This document shows, piece after piece, positions 29,954-39,633 of a stretch of 64,000 nucleotides of DNA. Numbering within the stretch: position 1 is the stretch's first letter; each line of letters begins with the position of its first letter. The notes under the pieces were generated by a model. It was not told the origin of the DNA and did no database searches. It saw nothing but the letters and a program-made list of their open reading frames with translations. This stretch comes from VRUE01 sp963819755. Lineage in GTDB: Bacteria; Actinomycetota; Thermoleophilia; Solirubrobacterales; 70-9. The stretch spans positions 124,001 through 188,000 of the forward strand of contig CAWFXB010000001.1 of NCBI GenBank assembly GCA_963819755.1, read 5' to 3'. Made by a program: the position numbers and the translations under genes.

Positions 29954-30439
29954 GTGGCCAAGAAGGGGAAGAAGAAGCGCGATCCGGCCTCGGGCGACGT
30001 GGCCACCAACCGCCGTGCCCGGCACAAATTCGAGTGGATCGAGAGAGTCGAGGCCGGCATGGTGCTGCGCGGCTCCGAGGTCAAGTCGCTGCGCAACGGC
30101 AAGGCGCAGATGACCGACGCCTACGCAGTCATAAACGACGGCGAGGTCTGGCTGCGCAACCTCCATATCCCGCCATATGAGCCGGCCAGCCGCGAGAACC
30201 ACGAGCCGGAGCGACCGCGCAAGCTGCTCCTGCACAGGGCCGAGATCGAGCGCCTCGTCGGCAAAACCGCCGAGCGCGGGCTGACCCTGATCCCGACCAG
30301 GATCTACTTCAAGGGCGCACGGGCGAAGGTCGAGCTGGCGCTGGCGCAGGGTAAGGAGGGGCGCGACCGGCGCCGCGAGATCGCGGACCGTGACGTGCGC
30401 CGCGAGGTCGAGCGCGAATTCAAGGGCCGAATGAGGTAG
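29954..30439 (+). CDS. smpB: SsrA-binding protein SmpB
   Basis: SmpB binds tmRNA and delivers it to stalled ribosomes. Its 161 residues include RRARHKFEWIERVEAGMVL, GSEVKSLRNGKAQMTDAYA and IPPYEPASRENHEPER, ending in the basic tail EREFKGRMR that enters the mRNA channel. The GTG start is 3 bp after the RNase stop. The tmRNA gene itself is at 33516, about 3 kb downstream on the same strand. Confidence 0.97.
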   Translation: MAKKGKKKRDPASGDVATNRRARHKFEWIERVEAGMVLRGSEVKSLRNGKAQMTDAYAVINDGEVWLRNLHIPPYEPASRENHEPERPRKLLLHRAEIERLVGKTAERGLTLIPTRIYFKGARAKVELALAQGKEGRDRRREIADRDVRREVEREFKGRMR

Positions 30440-30453
30440 CTTCGAGGCCTCGC

Positions 30454-32085
30454 ATGATCATGGCCAACTTCGTCAGCGACCATGTTGCGTACCTCGTCGC
30501 CGGTCTGGTGGTGGCGGTCCTGCTCTTGCTGCTCGTGATCAGCGTCGTCCAGCGGCGCAGCAAGGAAAAGGAGAAAGGGAAGCCGGGGGCCGCCCCAGCG
30601 CCCTCTTCGCCTCCGTTGCCACCGCAAGCGGCGTCGCCGTTGCAGTCGCCGGCACCGAAAGCTGTGCCGTCCGCGCCGCCGCCTCCGTCGGGCAAGCCGT
30701 TGAGTGCTAAGGAGAAGCGCAAACAGGCCCGCCTGCAACAACGCTCCGCCCGTGCCGAACATCGCAAGCGCAGCCAGGAAGAAGCGAAGCGGCGCCGCGA
30801 AGAGCGGGCGAGGAAACGGTCCGAACGTCGCGGCAAGCCGAGCGGGGGAAGCCGAGGCGGGCGTCGCGGCAAGAAGGAGGCGGCGAAGGCCGAGCGCGAG
30901 CTCGCCATGGCCCGTGCCGCACAGGAGCGGGCGCTGTACGAGCAGGAGAGCGCAGCGACCACTCAGCAGCCGCCGGCTCCGCCGGCGCAGCAGTTCGCCC
31001 AACCGCCGCAACCCCCGGTCGTCCCACCGCCCGCCGTACAGGCTCCGCCGCAGCCGCCCGTCCCATCGATGCCGGCCGCCGCGCCGCCGCCACCACTGCC
31101 CCCCATCCCTCCACAGGCGCCGCCGCCACTGGGAGCGCCACCGCTCACGCCCGGGGGGTACGACCCGGCTGTGGCCGAACAGCGCGTTCAGGACAAGGTG
31201 GCCGAAATCCAGCGTGAGGAGGAGCGAATCCGCTCCGAGGCGGATCGGCGCATCGAGGAGGCAGAGCGACTTCAGCGCGAAGCCGAGGCACGGCGAGCGC
31301 AAGCCGAGACCGGGCAGACGACGCAGAGCATGGCCGCGGTCCCGCCACCACCTGCTGCGCCGCCGGCGCCGGATCTGCAGACGGCCGAGCACCGTCTGCA
31401 GCAGGGCCGCGAAGCGCAGGAGCGCTCACTCGCCGAAGCGCAGGAGCGCCTGCGTCAGATCGAGGAGCGGACCAAAGCGGCGGAACGGCGCGCCGCGGAG
31501 GCCGAGCGCCTTGCGCAGCTGAAAGCGCAGGAAGCCGAGCGCCAGCAGCGTTTGCGCGAGATCGAGGAAAGCGTCGCCCAGGCCGAGGAGCGCGCCCGCG
31601 AGGCCGAGCGCCGGGCCGAAGCGGCAGAGCAGGCCGTGCTTGGGTCGATTCAGGGCGGGGGAGCGGCATCGCTGAACCCGCAGCCCCTGCCTCCAGAGCC
31701 TCCGCCGGAGCGCTCACCGCAGCTGGACACTCCACCGCCGCCTCCGGCACCCACGCCTCAGCCACCGGCTCCTGAGCCTCCGCCGCCAGCACCGGATCCT
31801 CAGCCCGGTCCGCCTCCGGCGCCACCGCAGCCCGAGCCCCAGCCCGGGCCGCCAGCTCTACCCCCGCCGGCGCCACCAGCCGCGGCAGGGGCCGGCGAGA
31901 CGATCGAACTCAACAACATCAGCTTCGAGCAGCTCAGGGCTCACGGGCTCTCGGTGACTCAGGCGACCCGCCTGCTTGCGCACCGCGAGCGGGTCGGCCG
32001 TTTTCAGTCGATCGACGAACTGGACGAGATCCCGGGCCTGCCGCGCGAGTTTGCCGAAGACCTGAAGCGTCGCTCGACCGTCTGA
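30454..32085 (+). CDS. Membrane-anchored Pro-rich/coiled-coil protein with C-terminal helix-hairpin-helix
   Basis: No named family fits the whole protein. Of 543 residues, about 10-32 is one membrane segment (YLVAGLVVAVLLLLLVISVV) followed at once by Arg/Lys, so the positive-inside rule puts the long body in the cytoplasm. The body alternates Pro/Ala-rich linkers with charged coiled coil (Glu/Arg/Ala, about 240-400). The last ~60 residues (ELNNISFEQLRAHGLSVTQA, then FQSIDELDEIPGLP) form a helix-hairpin-helix like that of ComEA-type DNA-binding proteins. A role at the membrane in DNA binding is an inference; the Pro-rich parts could be spacers. The start ATG is 14 bp after smpB. Confidence 0.7.
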   Translation: MIMANFVSDHVAYLVAGLVVAVLLLLLVISVVQRRSKEKEKGKPGAAPAPSSPPLPPQAASPLQSPAPKAVPSAPPPPSGKPLSAKEKRKQARLQQRSARAEHRKRSQEEAKRRREERARKRSERRGKPSGGSRGGRRGKKEAAKAERELAMARAAQERALYEQESAATTQQPPAPPAQQFAQPPQPPVVPPPAVQAPPQPPVPSMPAAAPPPPLPPIPPQAPPPLGAPPLTPGGYDPAVAEQRVQDKVAEIQREEERIRSEADRRIEEAERLQREAEARRAQAETGQTTQSMAAVPPPPAAPPAPDLQTAEHRLQQGREAQERSLAEAQERLRQIEERTKAAERRAAEAERLAQLKAQEAERQQRLREIEESVAQAEERAREAERRAEAAEQAVLGSIQGGGAASLNPQPLPPEPPPERSPQLDTPPPPPAPTPQPPAPEPPPPAPDPQPGPPPAPPQPEPQPGPPALPPPAPPAAAGAGETIELNNISFEQLRAHGLSVTQATRLLAHRERVGRFQSIDELDEIPGLPREFAEDLKRRSTV

Positions 32086-32092
32086 GTTGCGC

Positions 32093-33469
32093 TCAGAGTC
32101 CGTAGGACTCGAGGAGCTTTAGCCAAATCTCGCTGCGCGTGGGGTAGGCGGCTACTGCGTGGCGTAGTCGATCGAGGGGCACTTCTCCCAAGATTGCGAT
32201 CGTTGCGGCGTGTAGGAAGTCCGCCGTCTCGAAGCCGGTGAAGGTGGCGCCGACGATCGTTTGCTTGCTTTGGTCGATCACCAGGCGGGAGGTGCCGCCG
32301 GTGCCCTTGCCTTGGAAGCTTGCGCCGGCGGTGCCGTCGGTGGGGACGTCGACTGCTTTTGCGTCGATACCTGCCTCTTCGGCTTGGGCGAGCGTCTTGC
32401 CCACCGCGGCTACCTGGGGGTCGGTGAAGGTGACCCGGGGCGAGCCGATGTCTTCGGCGATCGCCTCGACCTCGCGGCCGAGCACGTTCTCGGCCGCGAC
32501 CCAGGCCTGGTACTTGCCCATGTGGGTGAAGAGGGCGCGTCCATTGACGTCGCCGACGGCGTAGAGCCACTCGCGGCCTCCCACCCGAAGCCGTTGGTCG
32601 GTTTGGAGAAAGCCGTGCTCGTCTGGCTCGACCCCGGCCGAATCGAGGCCGATCTCCTTGGTGCGGGGAACCCGGCCGATCGCGACCAGGAGCTCCTCCG
32701 CTTCCGCCCGGCTGCCGTCGTTCAGCTCGACCACGACCCCAGCGCCGCCCGAGGAGACCCGCTCGGCGAGGACCCCGGTCCGCACGTCGATCCCGTAGGA
32801 ATCTCCTAGCGAGGCGGCAACCTGCTCGCCTGCGAACGGCTCCTCGCGCGGCAGCAGACGGTCCTCGCCCTCGATCAGGGCGACCTTGGTCCCGAGCGTG
32901 GACCATGCCTGGGCCAGCTCCGAGCCGACCGGGCCGCCGCCGAGGATCGTCATGCTTTCGGGCACTCGCTTGGAGGTCGTCGCGTCGCGGTTGTTCCAGG
33001 TGCGCACCGAGTCCAGCCCCTCGATCGGCGGCATCGCCGCGCCGCTGCCGTTGGCGACGACTACGGCCTGGCGGGCGATCAGAGTCTCATCGCCGACGAC
33101 GACCCGACGCTCGCCGTCGAGCCGTCCCTCGCCGCGAAACAACTCGATGCCGCGGTCTTCCAGCCAGGGCAACTGACCGGAGTCGTCGAGGTCGTGGATC
33201 ACCTCGTCGCGGCGGTCGAGGACCGCCTGGGGGTCGAGGTCGCTCCTGACGGCGGAGGCTACGCCGGGCACGCGGTGAGCCTCGGCCAGCAGCTCGCCGG
33301 GACGCAGCAGCGCCTTCGACGGCATGCAGGCGTAGTAGGAGCATTCGCCGCCGACCAGGTGGCTCTCGACGATTGCCACTGAGAGCCCGCCGCCGGCCAG
33401 GCGCCCCGCGCAGACCTCGCCCGGCGCGCCGGCGCCGATCACGATCGCGTCGAATTCTTTCTTGCTCAT
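32093..33469 (-). CDS. FAD/NAD(P)-dependent pyridine nucleotide-disulfide oxidoreductase
   Basis: A flavoprotein disulfide reductase of the lipoamide dehydrogenase/mercuric reductase type. The FAD motif is VIGAGAPGEVCAGRLA; the redox pair is the CxxxxC in GGECSYYACMPSK; the NAD(P) motif is ILGGGPVGSELAQAW; YAVGDVNGRALFTHMGKYQA is the second FAD contact. The dimer-interface His-Glu seen in lipoamide dehydrogenase is absent near the C-terminus (AYPTRSEIWLKLL), so the substrate is uncertain. ATG at 33469 is chosen over one at 33508 because the domain starts here. The 3' end (32100-32400) is G/T-rich on the plus strand. Confidence 0.85.
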   Translation of the reverse strand: MSKKEFDAIVIGAGAPGEVCAGRLAGGGLSVAIVESHLVGGECSYYACMPSKALLRPGELLAEAHRVPGVASAVRSDLDPQAVLDRRDEVIHDLDDSGQLPWLEDRGIELFRGEGRLDGERRVVVGDETLIARQAVVVANGSGAAMPPIEGLDSVRTWNNRDATTSKRVPESMTILGGGPVGSELAQAWSTLGTKVALIEGEDRLLPREEPFAGEQVAASLGDSYGIDVRTGVLAERVSSGGAGVVVELNDGSRAEAEELLVAIGRVPRTKEIGLDSAGVEPDEHGFLQTDQRLRVGGREWLYAVGDVNGRALFTHMGKYQAWVAAENVLGREVEAIAEDIGSPRVTFTDPQVAAVGKTLAQAEEAGIDAKAVDVPTDGTAGASFQGKGTGGTSRLVIDQSKQTIVGATFTGFETADFLHAATIAILGEVPLDRLRHAVAAYPTRSEIWLKLLESYGL

Positions 33470-33499
33470 TTGGGCATCCCTACCCCGGCACCGTACAAT
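33470..33499 (+). promoter_or_regulatory. Probable tmRNA promoter
   Basis: TTGGGC at 33470-33475 and TACAAT at 33494-33499 are 18 bp apart, directly upstream of the mature tmRNA 5' end at 33516 and overlapping the leader of the divergent oxidoreductase gene. Confidence 0.5.
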
Positions 33500-33515
33500 C
33501 GATGCCACATAGCAC

Positions 33516-33873
33516 GGGGGCGACAGGCTTCGATCTGGTCGGTCCGTGCGAACGGTCGCAGGTCGAGGTTGCCGGAGGCCTCGTTAAACCCCGGCACCAA
33601 CCAATACGTGCGGACCATGAGTTCGCCCTCGCTGCTTAGTTAGATCTAAGTGAGTGAGAGTCGGCCCTCTCCCGCCCGCGGAGGGGGGCACCGGCTTCAA
33701 TTGCGGGCTTACCCAGGCGGATCGCCCCGTCTGTCAGGGGACATTTCAGAGGGCTTTATCTCCCGCAGTGCCCGCCGGCGCGGACCCCGGGAGACGAGAA
33801 TCAAGCGCCGGCTAAACCTGTAGAAACCTTCGCGCTACGGCCAGACACGCCGGTTCGATTCCGGCCGCCTCCA
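33516..33873 (+). ncRNA. ssrA: Transfer-messenger RNA (tmRNA)
   Basis: tmRNA rescues stalled ribosomes and adds a degradation tag. The 5' end GGGGGCGACAGGCTTCGAT and the 3' end (T-arm GGTTCGATTCC, then CGCCTCC and discriminator A) are the family ends; GGGGGCG and CGCCTCC pair as the acceptor stem with one G-U. The length is 358 nt. The tag frame ends RADHEFALAA then TAG, with the ALAA degron read by ClpXP. The exact resume codon is not resolved; TTAAAC at about 33581 is near it. CCA is not encoded in full. Confidence 0.95.
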
Positions 33874-33880
33874 TAGGAAC

Positions 33881-34420
33881 ATGGACCGCTACATCGCATT
33901 CCTGCGGGGGATGAACCTCGGCGGGCGCCGGATCACCAACGACGAGCTGCGTGCGCATTTCGAGGCGCTGGGCTGTGAGGAGGTCGCCACCTTCCGCGCC
34001 AGCGGCAACGTGATCTTTGCGGCCGATGGCGAGTCGCCGGCGAAGCTGACTGCCCGACTCGAAGGCGGTCTCGCCGACGCGCTCGGCTATGAGGTCCCGG
34101 TCTTCCTGCGTATGGCGAAGGAGCTGCTGGCGATTGCTGCGTGCGAGCCCTTCGGAGCGAAGGACCGCGCCGCCTCGGACGGCAAGCTCCAGGTGGCGCT
34201 GCTGACCAAGAAGCCCGCTGCGGTCGCGGCGAGGAAGGCGCTGGCGCTGTCGAGCGACGCCGATCGCCTCGCTATCGAGAAGCGGGAGCTCTACTGGCTG
34301 CCTGGGGGTCGAATGTCGGACTCCGAGCTCGACCTCAAGGCCCTCGCCACGATTCTCGGCTCGATGACGATCAGGACCAAGGGCACGATCGACCAGATCG
34401 CCGCGAAGCACTTCGGCTAG
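33881..34420 (+). CDS. DUF1697 family protein
   Basis: A 179-residue cytoplasmic protein of unknown function. The signature RYIAFLRGMNLGGRRI, then FRASGNVIF, then LDLKALATILGSMTIR is that of DUF1697. ATG at 33881 lies 7 bp after tmRNA, with AGGA just before it. Its last 32 codons (from 34325) were copied 566 bp downstream, leaving a remnant at 34891-34986. Confidence 0.85.
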   Translation: MDRYIAFLRGMNLGGRRITNDELRAHFEALGCEEVATFRASGNVIFAADGESPAKLTARLEGGLADALGYEVPVFLRMAKELLAIAACEPFGAKDRAASDGKLQVALLTKKPAAVAARKALALSSDADRLAIEKRELYWLPGGRMSDSELDLKALATILGSMTIRTKGTIDQIAAKHFG

Positions 34421-34432
34421 CTGCTCGAAGCG

Positions 34433-34627
34433 TCAGTGCCTGCCTAGACGGTGCATGGTGCGCAGGCGCAGCTCGAAGAAGGCGGTGCCCACCAGCAGAA
34501 TCGCCGGAACCAGGACCAGCGGCGGCGCACCGAAGACGAAGATTGCAATTCCAACAAGGACCGACGTCACCGTGCCGACGGCTCGAGCAGCCCGCGGCGC
34601 GAGGATCAATCTGTCCATCAGGTCCAC
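34433..34627 (-). CDS. Small membrane protein, copy 1 (unit I)
   Basis: 64 residues with two hydrophobic segments (about 17-34 and 38-52) and a basic C-terminus (RLRTMHRLGRH). No family is recognised. It overlaps the end of the upstream small gene by 10 bp, so the pair is translationally coupled. The product at 34993-35190 is its diverged paralogue (shared pattern M-x-L-M-x-RL, then FVxGAP, then RLGR-x-H). Conservation of the frame between copies supports a real gene. Confidence 0.6.
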   Translation of the reverse strand: MDLMDRLILAPRAARAVGTVTSVLVGIAIFVFGAPPLVLVPAILLVGTAFFELRLRTMHRLGRH

Positions 34628-34851
34628 ACCATGATGATAAGAGCCATGATCGCTGCTCGCGAACCGAGATCGAAGCCGAGGCCAAGCCCTTCGTTGATCG
34701 ATTGAGCGACCGCGTCGGGTCGGTGGGGCTCGGCAAGTGCGCTGGAGGCGGCGTAGCCGCTGAAGTACGCCATCGTCCCTCCCAGCACTGCGAAGCCGGC
34801 GATGAGGCTTTCAAGGAACGCCCGCGCGTCGTTGGGGTCGATTGAGGGCAC
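34618..34851 (-). CDS. Small membrane protein, copy 2-type (unit I)
   Basis: 77 residues from a GTG start, with two membrane segments (about 12-34 and a C-terminal AAIMALIIMVW). Shared with its paralogue at 35181-35456: LE-x-xIA-x-F-x-VLGG-x-MAY-x-SGY and INEGLGLGF. Function is unknown. It is the first gene of a two-gene minus-strand pair; its upstream region was cut by the duplication junction, so the promoter of this copy may differ. Confidence 0.6.
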   Translation of the reverse strand: MPSIDPNDARAFLESLIAGFAVLGGTMAYFSGYAASSALAEPHRPDAVAQSINEGLGLGFDLGSRAAIMALIIMVWT

Positions 34852-34890
34852 GGGCGCACCATAGGGCGGGCCGACGCACGCGTGGCGCGC

Positions 34891-34986
34891 GGGCTCGACC
34901 TGAAGGCCATCGCCGCGATCCTCGGTCCGATGACGATCAGGACCGAGGGCACGATCGAGCGGATCGCCGCCAAATACTTCGGCTAG
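34891..34986 (+). pseudogene. DUF1697 C-terminal remnant
   Basis: 32 codons including TAG match codons 149-179 of the intact gene at 33881 (LDLKAIAAILGPMTIRTEGT against LDLKALATILGSMTIRTKGT). There is no start codon; it is the 5' edge of duplication unit II. Confidence 0.88.
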
Positions 34987-34992
34987 CCCGGG

Positions 34993-35190
34993 TCAGTGTC
35001 GTCGGCCAAGTCGGCGCTCGACCCAAGAGCCCAACTCTGCGTACGCGGTTACGCCAGCAAACATGATCGGCAGGAGCACCCAGCCGGGCGCCCCGAGGAC
35101 GAAGACCGCCAATGCCACTATCGAGGCCGTGGCGACGCCGGCGACGGATGCGCCGCGCGGGGTTTTAGCAAGGCGATTCATCAACTCCAC
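34993..35190 (-). CDS. Small membrane protein, copy 1 (unit II)
   Basis: 65 residues from a GTG start at 35190, chosen because it aligns with the start of the unit I copy; a longer frame to 35277 lies inside the neighbouring gene. Two membrane segments flank the GAPGWVLLP turn; the C-terminus is ERRLGRRH. It is coupled to the upstream small gene by a 10-bp overlap. Function is unknown. Confidence 0.6.
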   Translation of the reverse strand: MELMNRLAKTPRGASVAGVATASIVALAVFVLGAPGWVLLPIMFAGVTAYAELGSWVERRLGRRH

Positions 35191-35456
35191 ATCATGATCA
35201 TAAGAGCGATGATCGAAAGCGAAGATCCGAATCGAAAGCCAAGGCCCAGGCCTTCGTTGACCCGCTGGGATAAGCACTCGGGTGGCTGGTTTTGAGCGAG
35301 GGCCTGGCTCGCGTAGTAGCCGCTGAGGTATGCCATGCAGCCGCCCAGGACGGAGAAGGCTGCGATTGCGCCTTCGAGCAGTCCGCGCGTGCTTTCTGAG
35401 TCGACCGAGAACACGGCGCCACCGTAGGGCGGGTCGACGCGCGAGTGGCGCGCCAA
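35181..35456 (-). CDS. Small membrane protein, copy 2-type (unit II)
   Basis: 91 residues from a TTG start (ARHSRVDPPYGG), with two membrane segments and a C-terminal SIIALMIMMWS. A GTG 14 codons downstream matches the start used in unit I and is equally possible, giving ~77 residues. It pairs with the gene at 34993. It keeps its original upstream sequence, so it is probably nearer the ancestral copy. Confidence 0.6.
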   Translation of the reverse strand: MARHSRVDPPYGGAVFSVDSESTRGLLEGAIAAFSVLGGCMAYLSGYYASQALAQNQPPECLSQRVNEGLGLGFRFGSSLSIIALMIMMWS

Positions 35457-35470
35457 TTCAAAAATATTCG

Positions 35471-35980
35471 CTACGACTTCGTTGCGATCGACGCCGACAG
35501 CTGGGGTGGGGTGCTGAGGGTCTGAAAGACGACGCAGTAGCGCTCGGTCAGCTTCAGCAGGGTCGCGAGGTCTTCCTCGCTTGCGTCGGTGTCGAGGTCG
35601 AAGTTGAGTCGGATCGCGCGGAAGCCGACCGGGGCGTCGCGGTCGACCGCCAAGGTGCCGCGGAAGTCGAGCTCACCCTCGGCGCGGACCTTGCCCGACT
35701 CGACTGAGATGCCGAGTGACGTTGCCACTGCGCGCAGGGTCACGCCGGCACAGGCGACCAGGGCCTCGAGCAGCATGTCGCCCGAGCAGAGCAGGGTGCC
35801 GTCGCCCCCGGATGCAGGGTGCAGGCCCGCCTCGGCCAGGGCCCGGCCGGTGTCGACCGAGCAGGAGATGCCGTCGCCGAGGCTGCCGCTTGCCTTCAGC
35901 GTGACCACGGCCGCCTCGGGCTCCTGCTCGTAGCGCTGCTTGAGCGGCGCCTGGGTGGCTTTCAGTCCCTCGCGGTCCAT
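35471..35980 (-). CDS. OsmC-family peroxiredoxin-like protein
   Basis: OsmC/Ohr proteins reduce organic hydroperoxides with two cysteines. In these 169 residues LLCSGDMLLEALVACAGVTL holds candidate cysteines and RYCVVFQTL the C-terminal one; the layout fits the OsmC branch rather than Ohr. ATG at 35980 follows TAACCT on the minus strand by 6 nt. It is divergent from the membrane protein gene at 36021. Confidence 0.85.
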   Translation of the reverse strand: MDREGLKATQAPLKQRYEQEPEAAVVTLKASGSLGDGISCSVDTGRALAEAGLHPASGGDGTLLCSGDMLLEALVACAGVTLRAVATSLGISVESGKVRAEGELDFRGTLAVDRDAPVGFRAIRLNFDLDTDASEEDLATLLKLTERYCVVFQTLSTPPQLSASIATKS

Positions 35981-35986
35981 TGCTTG

Positions 35987-36013
35987 AGGTTACGTATGTC
36001 AGCACAGTAGGTT
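35987..36013. promoter_or_regulatory. Divergent leaderless promoters, osmC-like and GAP-like genes
   Basis: TAACCT on the minus strand (35987-35992) lies 6 nt before the ATG at 35980. TAGGTT on the plus strand (36008-36013) lies 7 nt before the GTG at 36021. The starts are only 40 bp apart, so the two promoters overlap. Confidence 0.6.
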
Positions 36014-36020
36014 CATCCCC

Positions 36021-36710
36021 GTGGGCGACGTCTTCCTTCTCGCATTCCTCGCTGCGCTCTACCCGACGTTGCTCGCGGCGACGACGGTGATGCTGCTGAT
36101 GCCGCACCCGAAGCGGCTCCTGCTCGGCTACCTGTGCGGCGCCGCGATGACCAGCGTCACGGTCGGCCTGGTCATCGTCTTCGCGCTGCGCCACGCGGGC
36201 CTGACGAGGACGACGCAGGTGACGCTCGGGCCCGGCGAGGACATCGTCCTCGGCTGCCTGGCGCTCGCGATCGCCTTCGTGTTGCATTCGGGGCGCGATC
36301 AGAGGCTGGTCGAGCGGCGGCGCGAGCGCAAGGCAGCGAAGGGCAAGGACAAGGCGGGACCGCCACGCTGGCAGCAGGCGCTCGGCCGCGGCTCGGCTCG
36401 CACCACCTTCGTCGTCGGCGCCCTGCTCACCCTGCCCGGCGCCACCTACATCACCGCCCTGTACCGGATCTCCGACGAGAACCTCGCCGATCCGCTCACG
36501 GTCCTGGTCGTGCTCGCCTTCAACGCGATCATGCTGATGCTGCTGGAGATCCCCCTCCTCGCCTACACCTTCGCCCCAGACTGGACCCCAAAGGCAATCG
36601 AGCGCTTCAAGCGCAGACTCAGCGAACGCGGGCGTATCTGGGGCATAAGAGTCGCGGCGGCTCTCGGCATCCTAATGATCGCCCGCGGCATCATCGCCCT
36701 GCTCGCCTAG
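36021..36710 (+). CDS. GAP-like (Sap-type) integral membrane protein
   Basis: A 229-residue protein with about six membrane segments: LLAFLAALYPTLLAATTVML, then LGYLCGAAMTSVTVGLVIVF, a basic loop (RRRERKAAKGKDKAG), and three or four more. The N-terminal pattern and Lys/Arg-rich central loop recall the GAP family, which contains the mycobacterial sulfolipid-addressing protein Sap; these act in export of envelope lipids. The function here is inferred. GTG at 36021 is the start that fits the promoter hexamer. Confidence 0.7.
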   Translation: MGDVFLLAFLAALYPTLLAATTVMLLMPHPKRLLLGYLCGAAMTSVTVGLVIVFALRHAGLTRTTQVTLGPGEDIVLGCLALAIAFVLHSGRDQRLVERRRERKAAKGKDKAGPPRWQQALGRGSARTTFVVGALLTLPGATYITALYRISDENLADPLTVLVVLAFNAIMLMLLEIPLLAYTFAPDWTPKAIERFKRRLSERGRIWGIRVAAALGILMIARGIIALLA

Positions 36711-36743
36711 GGCTCCAGGGCCCGTTTCGTAACGTAGACGCCG

Positions 36744-38625
<1,882 letters not shown>

Positions 38626-38651
<26 letters not shown>

Positions 38652-39633
38652 CCAGCGTTCCCTTGCCGGGGGCGAGGGTGATGTTGCGGACCTTGACCTT
38701 TTCGGGCTTTGGGTCCGGTGCGCTCAGCTCGGCCCGCTCGAGGATCGCGCGCAGGACGATCCGCATCTCGTATTCGGCAAAGGCGGCGCCGATGCAGCGC
38801 CGCACGCCGCCGCCGAAGGGGATCCAGACATACGTATCCGGCTTGCCGTCGAGGAAGCGCTCCGGACGGAACTCCTCGGGACTCGGGAAGAGGTCCTCGC
38901 GGTAGTGCATCGCGGCGATGTCGCGTCGAGATAGCCGTCCTCACCGGCCGCAAGCGACTCGCGCAGCGCCTGCAGCGCCCGCGGCGTGCGCGGCAGCCGC
39001 TCCATCGCCCAGGCGAGCGCCGTCGCAGTGGTCTCGTGCCCGGCGCCGAGTACAGTCACCAGCTCGTCGCGCAGCTCTTCGTCGCTCATCGGGCTGCCGT
39101 CGTCGTGGCGGGCCGAGAGCAGCAGCGAGAGCACGTCGTCGTGTCCCTCCTCGCCGGACTCGACCTCGCCGCGCCGCAGAGCGATCTCCTCGTAGATGAA
39201 CTCGTCGAGCGCCTCGCGGGCGCGCAGGAAGCGTGGCCAGGGGCTCCAGCGACCGAGATTGCGACGCAGCATGGGAAAGGCGGTGATCGCGTTGACCCGT
39301 AGCGCTCGATCCGCTCGCCGTGGAAAGGTGGCAGCAGCAGCTTTCGCTGTTGCATGTGCGGGGCGTCGTCGAGGGTCAGGACCGAGTTCGGGCCCAGCGC
39401 CGGCTCCAGGACCGTCGCATTCGCCTCGCCCGCGTGGAACTGCTCGGGCGAGCCGGTGAAGACGGCTTTGACCAGGGCCGGGCCGGCGACGTAGACGACC
39501 TTGCCGAAATACGGGAACGAGACCGTGAAGATGTCGCCGTGACGGCGCTGGAGCTGGGTGAGGAAGCCGAGCGGCGCTCGCACGGGACCGCCTGCGCGAT
39601 CGCCGGCAGCTTGGACCCCGGTGGGAAGGGCAT
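38626..39633 (-). pseudogene. Cytochrome P450, decayed
   Basis: P450 pieces lie in three frames. In order: MPFPPGSKLPAIAQAV (from 39633), then after a frame change the region with RRHGDIFTVSFPYFGKVVY to LLLPPFHGERIERYG, then after another change and an apparent loss of ~55 residues LRRNLGRWSPWPRFLRAREA through the I-helix AGHETTATALAWA, then after a third change and loss of the K-helix ExxR region HYREDLFPSPEEFRPERF and the heme loop FGGGVRRCIG. At ~1.0 kb it is shorter than the usual ~1.35 kb. The start overlaps the purU stop as TGATG, so it was once coupled to purU. Sequencing error cannot explain the missing segments. Confidence 0.88.

Larger units (their letters stand above)
34325..35453. 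repeat. Head-to-tail tandem duplication, units of 566 and 563 bp
   Basis: Unit I is 34325-34890 and unit II is 34891-35453. Unit I starts inside the DUF1697 gene at GAGCTCGACCTCAAGG and unit II starts at the matching GGGCTCGACCTGAAGG. Both end in a near-identical 29-bp segment (34862-34890 and 35425-35453) beginning TAGGGCGGG. Each unit holds the DUF1697 tail on the plus strand and two small minus-strand membrane genes. The copies have diverged, so the event is old. Confidence 0.88.

Noticed and set aside
33841..33873. Isolated tRNA-like T-arm and acceptor end
   Set aside because: It belongs to the 3' end of tmRNA, pairing with 33516-33522.
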